Source: Bacteroidota bacterium (GTDB taxonomy: Bacteria; Bacteroidota; Bacteroidia; Chitinophagales; Chitinophagaceae). Taken from it: a stretch of 5,948 bases of DNA. Positions 1 through 5,196 of the stretch are shown here, in pieces. The stretch lies in assembly GCA_028875955.1 (NCBI GenBank), contig JAGWTX010000165.1, forward strand, positions 1 through 5,948, read 5' to 3'. A program made the translations under genes and the position numbers. Within the stretch, counting starts at the first letter, position 1. Each line of letters opens with the position of its first letter. A model generated the notes under the pieces. It worked only from the letters and a program-made list of their open reading frames with translations, had not been told where the DNA came from and searched no databases.

Positions 1-3
1 ACA

Positions 4-657
4 ATGGGTAGAGCCAAATTACCTCGTAAGAGTACCACCATCGACATGACGGCGATGTGTGATGTGGCCTTTCTGTTGTTGTCATTCTTTATCTTGACCA
101 CCAAGTTCAAGCCCTCTGAGGCGATTGCGGTGGTTACCCCCAAATCGGTGGCAGCCAAAGTGGCTCCCGAGAAGGATATCGTGGAGATAATCATTGACAA
201 GGACGGTAAGGTGTTTCTTACCTTGGATGACAAAGAAGTGAAAGATCATATAGTAAGTTCTCTGAATGCGACCAAGAAACTGGGACTGGATGCGAAAGCT
301 TTTAACAATGCCCTTTTCTTTGGTGCCCCTTTCAGTGGCATGGCGTCCTTCCTGTCCATTCCGGAAGATCAGCGTAAAGGAAATCTTTTACCAGGTATCC
401 CTGTAAAAGACTCCCTCAATAATGAGCTGACCACCTGGATGACGGAAATCAGAAGTGCCTATGCCGACCTGAACAAGAAGCCGAATATCCTGGTGAAAGG
501 AGATAACCTTGCGAAGTATCCGGCTTTCAAGAGTGTGGTAACCGCATTCAAGAAAAACGACTTCCTGAAATTCCAGCTGGTGACCAATCCGGAAAGCATC
601 CCGGTAGGAACAGAACTCTGGAAGAGCGCGCAGAGTGGCGTGAAGCGGGAAGAGTAA
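4..657 (+). CDS. exbD: ExbD/TolR-family biopolymer transport protein (first copy)
   Basis: This is a 217-residue inner-membrane protein of the ExbD/TolR family, the proton-channel partner of ExbB that energises TonB. A short basic cytoplasmic N-terminus (MGRAKLPRKS) leads into one membrane helix at about residues 19-33. Asp20, in MCDVAFLLL, sits where E. coli ExbD has its essential membrane Asp25. The remaining ~180 residues are periplasmic. They are longer than in the ~140-residue E. coli protein, which is common in Bacteroidota; the extra stretch is roughly residues 95-150. The ATG at position 4 fits the usual start of these proteins, but only three bases precede it, so no ribosome binding site can be judged. 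It is followed after 33 bp by a second exbD-like gene, consistent with one operon. An exbB-like gene is expected just upstream but is outside the window. The family call is firm; whether it serves TonB or a Tol-like system is inferred from the tonB neighbour. Confidence 0.92.
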   Translation: MGRAKLPRKSTTIDMTAMCDVAFLLLSFFILTTKFKPSEAIAVVTPKSVAAKVAPEKDIVEIIIDKDGKVFLTLDDKEVKDHIVSSLNATKKLGLDAKAFNNALFFGAPFSGMASFLSIPEDQRKGNLLPGIPVKDSLNNELTTWMTEIRSAYADLNKKPNILVKGDNLAKYPAFKSVVTAFKKNDFLKFQLVTNPESIPVGTELWKSAQSGVKREE

Positions 658-690
658 ATTAATTTCAAACGAAAACTAAATTCTACCGAC

Positions 691-1236
691 ATGGCAGAAA
701 TGGATACCTCGAGTGGCGGTGGCCATAAAAAAGGCCCCGGGGTCAAGAAAGGGAAGAAACTATCAACCCGAGTTGACCTGACGCCCATGGTGGACCTGGG
801 CTTCCTGCTCATAACCTTTTTTATTTTCACAACGACCATGAGCCAGGCAACCGCTATGCGTTTGATCCTGCCTCAGGACACAGATAAACCGGAAGAGCAA
901 AACAAGGCCAAGCAGTCGGGTGTTATCACCATCCTTTTGGGAAAAGACAACAATGTCTTTTACTATGAAGGGGAACTGGCACCGAATGCTTCCAACTGGA
1001 CTTCTTCCAATTTTAAAGATATCCGTGATGTTTTGATCAGAAAAAAGAACAGCGTGGCAGATGTCAAGGATTTTGTGGTGATCATAAAACCCTCCGATCA
1101 GTGCACGTATAAAAACGTGGTGGATATTTTAGATGAGATGACCATCAATGTGTGTAAAAAATATGCATTGGTAGACATCAGCCCTGTTGAGGCGCAATTG
1201 GTGGAAAAGTCTGACAACCAGACGGCTTCCAATTAA
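691..1236 (+). CDS. exbD: ExbD/TolR-family biopolymer transport protein (second copy)
   Basis: This is a 181-residue second ExbD/TolR-type protein. A Gly/Lys-rich cytoplasmic tail (residues 1-24) precedes the motif RVDLTPMVDLGFLLITFF, which forms the single membrane helix at about residues 34-50. Asp35 corresponds to the essential membrane Asp of ExbD. The periplasmic part, about residues 51-181, resembles the usual ExbD fold in length and includes VVIIKPSDQCTYKNVVDILDEM, here noted only as positions 128-149. Two dissimilar ExbD proteins in a row are typical of Bacteroidota Ton operons, and they may act as a mixed dimer in the ExbB channel (inference). No clear Shine-Dalgarno sequence precedes the ATG, only an A-rich leader, as usual in this phylum. 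It lies 33 bp after the first exbD and 54 bp before tonB, with no terminator between, so co-transcription is likely. The family call is firm; the partner choice is inferred. Confidence 0.92.
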   Translation: MAEMDTSSGGGHKKGPGVKKGKKLSTRVDLTPMVDLGFLLITFFIFTTTMSQATAMRLILPQDTDKPEEQNKAKQSGVITILLGKDNNVFYYEGELAPNASNWTSSNFKDIRDVLIRKKNSVADVKDFVVIIKPSDQCTYKNVVDILDEMTINVCKKYALVDISPVEAQLVEKSDNQTASN

Positions 1237-1290
1237 AATATTGCTATGGAATTTTTCATCAAACGAATCTAATTACAAAAGATTTTTAAC

Positions 1291-2118
1291 ATGGATATAA
1301 ACAAAATATTATCCGCTGATATTCTGGATATCCTTTTCGACGGAAGGAATAAGGAATATGGCGCATATGACCTCCGTAAATCCTACCGGAAGCGGATCAG
1401 GTATGCCCTTATCGGTATGATCCTGGTTTGCCTGCTCATGGTAGTCGGGGCACTGGTTGCGAACTCCGATAAAAAGAGTAAGCAGCAAATCGTGGTGGCG
1501 GATATGACACTGGAAAATGTGGACCAGCAGAAACAGCCCGAACCACCCCCTCCACCCCCTCCGCCGAAAATGGAACCTCCGAAAGTGGAAATAGCCAAAT
1601 TCACCCCTCCCAAGATCGTGAAGGATGAAGAGGTAAAACCAGAAGAAGAGATCAAAGAGGTAGAGAAACTGGAAGATACCAAGATCGGTACCATCAATCA
1701 GGAAGGTGCCAAAGACGAAGGTATTATTGCACCACCCGTTGAAAAATCAACCGGTGTGGTAGCGGCCCCGAAAGTGGAAGAAGACTATGATAAAGTATTT
1801 ACCGTAGTACAGATCCCCGCTGAATTTCCCGGTGGCTTGCCGCAATGGACCAAATATCTTGAGCGCAACCTGAACAGGGACCTGCCCGTTGACAATGGTG
1901 CACCTCCCGGAAAATACACAGTAGTGGTTTCCTTTATCGTAAGTAAAACAGGAGATATCAGTGACGTACAGGCGCTGAATGACCCCGGATACGGTACAAA
2001 GGCAGAAGCGATCCGTGTAATCCAGAAAGGACCCAAATGGAAACCTGCGGTACAGAACGGAAGAAACGTAATCTACCGTCACAAACAAAGCATCACCTTC
2101 GTTGTCTCTGAAGAATAA
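1291..2118 (+). CDS. tonB: TonB-family energy transducer (copy 1)
   Basis: This 275-residue TonB-type protein should carry proton-motive energy from the ExbB/ExbD complex to outer-membrane TonB-dependent receptors. Residues 1-37 are a basic cytoplasmic segment with GRNKEYGAYDLRK, a motif typical of Bacteroidota TonB proteins. A membrane helix spans about 39-57. A periplasm-crossing linker follows, with eight prolines in a row at 85-92 and then alternating Lys/Glu-rich sequence to about 165. The TonB C-terminal domain occupies about 168-275, with EFPGG (178-182), WKPAVQNG (250-257) and a closing beta strand SITFVV. It lies 54 bp after the second exbD and is closed by a strong terminator 26 bp after its stop codon, so it is probably the last gene of the exbD-exbD-tonB operon. 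The leader is A/T-rich without a clear Shine-Dalgarno sequence. The receptor or substrate it serves cannot be read from the sequence. Confidence 0.93.
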   Translation: MDINKILSADILDILFDGRNKEYGAYDLRKSYRKRIRYALIGMILVCLLMVVGALVANSDKKSKQQIVVADMTLENVDQQKQPEPPPPPPPPKMEPPKVEIAKFTPPKIVKDEEVKPEEEIKEVEKLEDTKIGTINQEGAKDEGIIAPPVEKSTGVVAAPKVEEDYDKVFTVVQIPAEFPGGLPQWTKYLERNLNRDLPVDNGAPPGKYTVVVSFIVSKTGDISDVQALNDPGYGTKAEAIRVIQKGPKWKPAVQNGRNVIYRHKQSITFVVSEE

Positions 2119-2143
2119 GTATTCCAGGAGAAAAATAAATCTG

Positions 2144-2176
2144 ATCCCTGCAAATTTATTTGCGGGGATTTTTTTT
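2144..2176 (+). terminator. Rho-independent terminator after tonB copy 1
   Basis: An inverted repeat pairs 2144-2155 with 2158-2169. Eleven stacked pairs, including one G-U pair (2149/2164), leave a four-base TTTA loop. The stem runs directly into eight T residues (2169-2176). This is a textbook intrinsic terminator. It ends the exbD-exbD-tonB unit and separates it from the second tonB. Confidence 0.9.
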
Positions 2177-2197
2177 GTCCATTATCTATTTATAGTC

Positions 2198-2230
2198 TCC
2201 CGCTATTCGCGGGATCTACGCTTCGCTCCG
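2198..2230. repeat. Short intergenic hairpin repeat (TCCCGC...GCGGGA)
   Basis: TCCCGC (2198-2203) pairs with GCGGGA (2209-2214) around a 5-base loop, followed by CTACGCTTCGCTCCG (2216-2230). The whole unit resembles dispersed non-coding repeats I recall from Chitinophagaceae and other Bacteroidota intergenic regions. A related GC-rich hairpin lies after mnmE at 4820-4838. No T-run follows, so it is not an intrinsic terminator. Confidence 0.5.
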
Positions 2231-2300
2231 ATTTAATCTTTGGGTGATGATACTTAAAAAAAATTCTAATCACAACTACTAACAATAATAAGTAAACCAA

Positions 2301-2340
2301 CTCCAAACCCCAAACCCCAAACTCCAAACTCCAAACCCTC
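2301..2340. repeat. Heptanucleotide tandem array (CYCCAAA), upstream of tonB copy 2
   Basis: Five consecutive 7-bp units run from 2301 to 2335: CTCCAAA, CCCCAAA, CCCCAAA, CTCCAAA, CTCCAAA. A partial unit CCCTC follows. The array lies between the terminator of tonB copy 1 and the start of tonB copy 2, 47 bp before the latter. The same heptamer family appears on the opposite strand just after tonB copy 2 and again in this orientation before mnmE. The period of seven rules out a coding explanation. Confidence 0.85.
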
Positions 2341-2386
2341 TCTATGGATTTCCCTGCAAAATGTATCTCATTAGAAACCCTTTGCC

Positions 2387-3205
2387 ATGGAAAAGTCAAA
2401 ACTGCTTTCCGCCGATCTCCTCGATATCCTATTTGAGGGTCGTAATAAAAACTATGGTGCTTATGATCTGCGAAAGACCTACCGCAAACGGATCCGGCTG
2501 GCCATGGGCGGTATGTTGCTGGTCTGTTTGCTGATGGTGGCCGCTACCCTGATTGCGAATTCGGATGGGAAATCCAAACGCGTTGTGGAAGTAGCGGATG
2601 TACAACTGGAAAACCTGTCTGAAAAACAACCGGATCCACCGCCGGTGATCCCTCCGAAAGTGGAACTGCCCAAACTCGCCAGTATCCAATATACCATTCC
2701 GAAAATCGTGCAGGATAATGAAGTGAAAGAAGAGAATGAGATCAAGGAAGTGGAGAAAATGGAAGACACAAAAATCGGTAAGATCAACCAGGATGGTGCA
2801 AAGGATGATGGATTCATCGCACCGCCCGTTGAAAAATCAACCGGTATCGGAACCCTCAAAAAAGCGGAAGTGGATATCGATCATATTTTTACCAGCGTTG
2901 AAATTCCTGCTGAATTTGAAGGGGGACTGGCAGCCTGGAAAAAATTCCTGGAGAGAAACCTGAACAATGATCTTCCTGCCGAAAACGGGGCGCCTCCGGC
3001 CGATTATACGGTAACCATTTCTTTTGTTGTGGACAGGTCTGGTCATATCAGTGATGTAAGGGCAGAGAATGATCCGGGTTATGGAACAAAAGAGGAAGCT
3101 CTCCGCGTCATACAAAAAGCCCCCGTCTGGAAACCCGCCATGCAAAACGGCATCACCGTTCTCTACCGGCACAAGCAGAAGATCACGTTCCGGGTTGGGG
3201 AGTAG
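2387..3205 (+). CDS. tonB: TonB-family energy transducer (copy 2, tandem paralogue)
   Basis: This 272-residue protein is a close paralogue of the preceding TonB: 44 of the first 60 residues are identical, including LSAD, LDILF, YGAYDLRK and LVCLLMV. Residues 1-37 are cytoplasmic, about 39-57 form the membrane helix, and a linker runs to about 162. The TonB C-terminal domain covers about 165-272, with WKPAMQNG at 248-255. Two differences stand out. The proline run is broken and shorter (PDPPPVIPP, 82-90), and EFPGG of copy 1 is EFEGG here. The gene stands beyond a strong terminator, 268 bp after copy 1, so it needs its own promoter or read-through; I see no convincing TAnnTTTG promoter in the gap. 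A G-rich heptamer array begins five bases after the stop, and the last codons are themselves G-rich. It may serve another receptor set or a different growth condition (inference). Confidence 0.92.
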   Translation: MEKSKLLSADLLDILFEGRNKNYGAYDLRKTYRKRIRLAMGGMLLVCLLMVAATLIANSDGKSKRVVEVADVQLENLSEKQPDPPPVIPPKVELPKLASIQYTIPKIVQDNEVKEENEIKEVEKMEDTKIGKINQDGAKDDGFIAPPVEKSTGIGTLKKAEVDIDHIFTSVEIPAEFEGGLAAWKKFLERNLNNDLPAENGAPPADYTVTISFVVDRSGHISDVRAENDPGYGTKEEALRVIQKAPVWKPAMQNGITVLYRHKQKITFRVGE

Positions 3206-3209
3206 GAGT

Positions 3210-3240
3210 GGGTTTGGTGTTTGGGGTTTGGGGTTTGGGG
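3210..3240. repeat. Heptanucleotide array (TTTGGGG), left arm of inverted repeat
   Basis: Three exact TTTGGGG units occupy 3220-3240, preceded by GGGTTTGGTG. The array starts five bases after the tonB copy 2 stop codon. Bases 3210-3236 are the exact reverse complement of 3343-3369, giving a perfect 27-bp inverted repeat around a 106-base spacer. The match includes the off-pattern GGTG unit, so it is more than chance overlap of a simple repeat. Together with the G-tracts in the end of the gene (3192-3200), the + strand could form a G-quadruplex. Confidence 0.88.
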
Positions 3241-3245
3241 TTGTG

Positions 3246-3273
3246 ATAGTCTGTGGTCAGTAGTTTGTAGTGG
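3246..3273. repeat. Degenerate second heptamer array (GTRGTNN)
   Basis: Four 7-bp units follow the TTTGGGG array: ATAGTCT, GTGGTCA, GTAGTTT and GTAGTGG. They share a GTRGT core in a strict 7-base period. This lies in the spacer of the 27-bp inverted repeat. It could be a decayed tandem array of the same class of element, or chance in a G/T-rich stretch. Confidence 0.45.
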
Positions 3274-3342
3274 GTTGAGTTGAAAATAAATGCATAAATC
3301 AATAATCGTATCGTGTTTTGATAAATTTCTGTCTATTCAAAA

Positions 3343-3376
3343 AAACCCCAAACCCCAAACACCAAACCCCAAACCC
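3343..3376. repeat. Heptanucleotide array (CCCCAAA), right arm of inverted repeat
   Basis: CCCCAAA units at 3346-3359, a variant CACCAAA at 3360-3366 and a further CCCCAAA at 3367-3373 form the array. Bases 3343-3369 are the perfect reverse complement of 3210-3236. The array ends 44 bp before the mnmE start codon. No T-run follows, so the pair is not a classical terminator, although transcripts reading through could fold into a long hairpin. Confidence 0.88.
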
Positions 3377-3395
3377 GATTATCCCTCCATTGTTC

Positions 3396-3403
3396 TATTT
3401 TTG
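3396..3403 (+). promoter_or_regulatory. Candidate Bacteroidota -7 promoter element before mnmE
   Basis: TATTTTTG matches the Bacteroidota -7 consensus TAnnTTTG exactly and lies 17 bp before the mnmE ATG. The expected upstream TTG/TTTG (-33) element is absent, because that place is taken by the CCCCAAA array. Transcription from here would start only about ten bases before the start codon, giving a very short leader. Confidence 0.4.
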
Positions 3404-3418
3404 CTGTTTAAGCAAAAA
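3398..3418. promoter_or_regulatory. 8-bp inverted repeat abutting the mnmE start
   Basis: TTTTTGCT (3398-3405) and AGCAAAAA (3411-3418) are perfect reverse complements around the 5-base spacer GTTTA. The repeat overlaps the candidate -7 element and ends two bases before the ATG. It could be an operator or a weak leader hairpin. It could also be a chance feature of A/T-rich sequence. Confidence 0.35.
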
Positions 3419-3420
3419 CT

Positions 3421-4803
3421 ATGGCTGGACAACTCAGTGGTTGGGATGATACGATCGTGGCTTTGGCTACACCGCCGGGTATCGGGGCCATTGGTGTGAT
3501 CAGGGTGAGCGGTGCCAGGACATTTGAGATCATGAATGCCCTGTTCCCATCCAAAGACCTGAACCAGCTGGCTTCCCATACCCTGCAGGTGGGTTTATTG
3601 AAACAGGGAGATCAGGTCCTGGATGAAGTGGTGCTTGCCTTATTCAAGGGGCCGAGGTCTTATACCGGTGAAGATGTGATCGAGATCAGCAGTCATGGTT
3701 CTCCTTTTATCCAGGAAAATATTATTCAGGCAATTTGTTCCTTAGGCGCCAGGATGGCGAAACCGGGTGAATTTACCCAGCGGGCTTTTTTAAACGGGAA
3801 ACTGGATCTGGCACAGGCGGAAGCCGTGGCAGACCTGATTGCCAGCAATACCGAAGCCAGCCGGAAAGCGGCCCTGCATACGATGCGCGGGGGTTTTTCC
3901 CATGACTTATCTGCACTGCGTGAACAACTGATCTGTTTTTCCGCCATGATCGAACTGGAACTGGATTTTTCGCAGGAAGATGTACAGTTTGCGGATCGAT
4001 CGCAACTGCAAAACCTGATCCATCAACTCCGGACATCCACCGAACAACTGATCAGTTCTTTTCAACTGGGCAATGTGATCAAAAACGGCGTGCAGGTGGC
4101 CATCATCGGGAAACCCAATGCCGGAAAATCCACCCTGCTGAATACGCTGCTGAATGAGAACCGTGCCATTGTTAGTGATATTGCCGGAACCACAAGGGAT
4201 ACGATTGAAGAGGTATTGAACATCAAAGGTGTCTTGTTCCGTTTGATTGATACCGCCGGTATCCGCGAACATACACAGGACCTGATCGAAAGCATCGGTG
4301 TGGCAAAGAGCATGGAAAAAATGCGTGCGGCAAATGTGGTCATCTATCTGTTTGATGTGAATGAGATGGAAGAAGACCTTTTACAGGAAGTGGTTGCGAA
4401 TTTCAACGCAGAAAAAATCCCCTATCTCTTAGTGGGCAACAAAGCCGAAGGAGACCTCCGGGCCTACCAGCAAAGATTTGCCTCCTTCCCGGACCTGTTT
4501 TACATATCTGCAAAACAGGGTTTGCGGATCGATGCATTGAAAGAAGCCCTGGTTGCCAAAACCATCGGCGGTGAGATCAATACGGAGTCTACTATCGTTA
4601 CCAATGCCCGGCATTTTGAAGCCCTGCAAAAACTGGGCAAGGCACTGGCAGAAGTGCAGCAGGGTCTCGACGATCATATCTCCGGCGACCTGCTGGCACT
4701 CGATATCCGCCAATGCCTGCATTACCTGGGCACCATTACAGGCCAGATCACACATGAGGATCAGCTGGATTATATCTTTTCAAAGTTTTGTATCGGGAAG
4801 TGA
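3421..4803 (+). CDS. mnmE: tRNA uridine-5-carboxymethylaminomethyl(34) synthesis GTPase MnmE
   Basis: MnmE (TrmE) is a cytoplasmic, K+-activated GTPase. With MnmG it installs the (carboxymethyl)aminomethyl group on wobble uridine 34 of several tRNAs. The 460 residues match the family's usual length of about 450-465. The N-terminal folate-binding domain (about 1-120) begins with DDTIVALATPPGIGAIGVIR. The helical domain flanks a G domain with G1 GKPNAGKS (230-237), G2 GTTRD (256-260), G3 DTAG (277-280), G4 NKAE (340-343, where E. coli has NKAD) and SAK (363-365). The C-terminal FCIGK (456-460) keeps the catalytically important Cys457. An in-frame TAA 12 bp upstream and the lack of another early ATG fix the start. 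It appears to be a single-gene unit, isolated from tonB by a repeat-rich gap. It looks intact and has the normal composition of the window. Confidence 0.98.
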   Translation: MAGQLSGWDDTIVALATPPGIGAIGVIRVSGARTFEIMNALFPSKDLNQLASHTLQVGLLKQGDQVLDEVVLALFKGPRSYTGEDVIEISSHGSPFIQENIIQAICSLGARMAKPGEFTQRAFLNGKLDLAQAEAVADLIASNTEASRKAALHTMRGGFSHDLSALREQLICFSAMIELELDFSQEDVQFADRSQLQNLIHQLRTSTEQLISSFQLGNVIKNGVQVAIIGKPNAGKSTLLNTLLNENRAIVSDIAGTTRDTIEEVLNIKGVLFRLIDTAGIREHTQDLIESIGVAKSMEKMRAANVVIYLFDVNEMEEDLLQEVVANFNAEKIPYLLVGNKAEGDLRAYQQRFASFPDLFYISAKQGLRIDALKEALVAKTIGGEINTESTIVTNARHFEALQKLGKALAEVQQGLDDHISGDLLALDIRQCLHYLGTITGQITHEDQLDYIFSKFCIGK

Positions 4804-4819
4804 CGAGCGTTAGCGACGA

Positions 4820-4838
4820 ATCCCGCCAGCGGCGGGAT
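4820..4838. repeat. GC-rich hairpin ATCCCGCC/GGCGGGAT after mnmE
   Basis: ATCCCGCC (4820-4827) and GGCGGGAT (4831-4838) form a perfect 8-bp stem with an AGC loop, 16 bp after the mnmE stop codon. There is no T-run, so it is not a standard terminator, though it could protect the mRNA 3' end. It resembles the TCCCGC/GCGGGA hairpin before tonB copy 2. Confidence 0.7.
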
Positions 4839-4854
4839 GAACAGAAATGCCAGC

Positions 4855-4884
4855 CGTCATTCCGACGAAGGAGGAATCTCCCGC
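4855..4884. repeat. Dispersed intergenic repeat (GTCATTCCGACGAAGGAGG type)
   Basis: This stretch has ATTCC (4859-4863) facing GGAAT (4873-4877) across GACGAAGGA and ends in CTCCCGC. I recall near-identical sequences scattered in many Bacteroidota genomes, usually beside hairpins like the one at 4820. That is memory of the repeat family, not a search result. Confidence 0.55.
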
Positions 4885-4920
4885 ATTTAGTGCAATACGC
4901 TCATTCTCAGCAGTTTTCAT

Positions 4921-4950
4921 TTGCCTTTCTTTGCCTTTTCCTGCCTTTAG
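4921..4950. repeat. 10-bp tandem repeat, three copies
   Basis: Three consecutive 10-bp units, TTGCCTTTCT, TTGCCTTTTC and CTGCCTTTAG, share the core YTGCCTTT. The run is pyrimidine-rich and lies in the gap between mnmE and the AT-rich genes. Confidence 0.65.
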
Positions 4951-5014
4951 TAGCCAGATCTTCGAGACTATTCTGTTACTACTTTTTTATGGAACCTGAT
5001 TTGGGAAATGAGGG

Positions 5015-5032
5015 ATCACGCCTAGGCGTGAT
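5015..5032. repeat. 18-bp perfect palindrome
   Basis: ATCACGCCTAGGCGTGAT is identical to its own reverse complement, with no spacer. A dimeric protein could bind it, or it may be a dispersed repeat core. It lies 164 bp before the lipoprotein gene, too far for a simple promoter operator unless the promoter is distal. Confidence 0.75.
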
Positions 5033-5042
5033 GGGTAACTAT

Positions 5043-5078
5043 GATACACAACGATACGCATAGTGATACGTTTGATAC
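5043..5078. repeat. Four spaced GATAC motifs
   Basis: GATAC occurs at 5043, 5053, 5065 and 5074, so consecutive starts are 10, 12 and 9 bases apart, close to one DNA helical turn. Three copies read GATACG. The cluster sits at the point where the composition changes to AT-rich. Confidence 0.5.
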
Positions 5079-5196
5079 GAATACTATGAGTGTTATGAAT
5101 GATATGGTTGCGTTTGTGAATAAAACATACTGATAGATATTATTTTTTGTATATTAAAAAGGGTACTACGTTTTTTTTGGACTAAAATTTCATTTT

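Larger units (their letters stand above)
4804..5196. other. 393-bp repeat-rich intergenic region without a credible gene
   Basis: No open frame here has family-like sequence. The one sizeable + frame (4788-5063) starts inside mnmE and runs through repeats. From left to right the region holds a GC-rich hairpin, a dispersed-type repeat, a 10-bp tandem repeat, an 18-bp palindrome, spaced GATAC motifs and then very A/T-rich sequence leading to the lipoprotein gene. A stretched -7 match, TATTTTTTG (5141-5149, one base too long), with TTTG at 5113-5116, is the only promoter hint. No T-rich terminator follows mnmE. Confidence 0.6.

Noticed and set aside
459..839. Antisense open frame across the exbD-exbD junction
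   Set aside because: It is the mirror of two clear ExbD genes and has no family-like sequence of its own.
1383..1697. Antisense frame with a glycine run opposite tonB copy 1
   Set aside because: The glycine run is only the complement of the proline codons of the TonB linker.
2190..2399. Short - strand frame between the tonB genes
   Set aside because: Its repetitive middle is a translation of the heptamer array, and it overlaps the start of tonB copy 2.
3069..3263. + strand frame ending in a Gly/Phe/Val-rich repeat
   Set aside because: It is an out-of-frame reading of the tonB copy 2 end and the TTTGGGG array.
2301..3376. CRISPR array or true telomere
   Set aside because: The units are contiguous 7-mers with no unique spacers, and the arrays are short and internal to a chromosome-like gene order.
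3290..3499. + strand frame before mnmE
   Set aside because: It reads through the CCCCAAA array and overlaps the mnmE start in another frame; no domain is recognisable.
4820..4838. Intrinsic terminator of mnmE
   Set aside because: The stem is strong but no T-run follows, so only a hairpin repeat is claimed.
4788..5063. 91-residue + frame after mnmE
   Set aside because: It starts within the last codons of mnmE and translates the hairpin and dispersed repeats; composition and sequence look non-coding.
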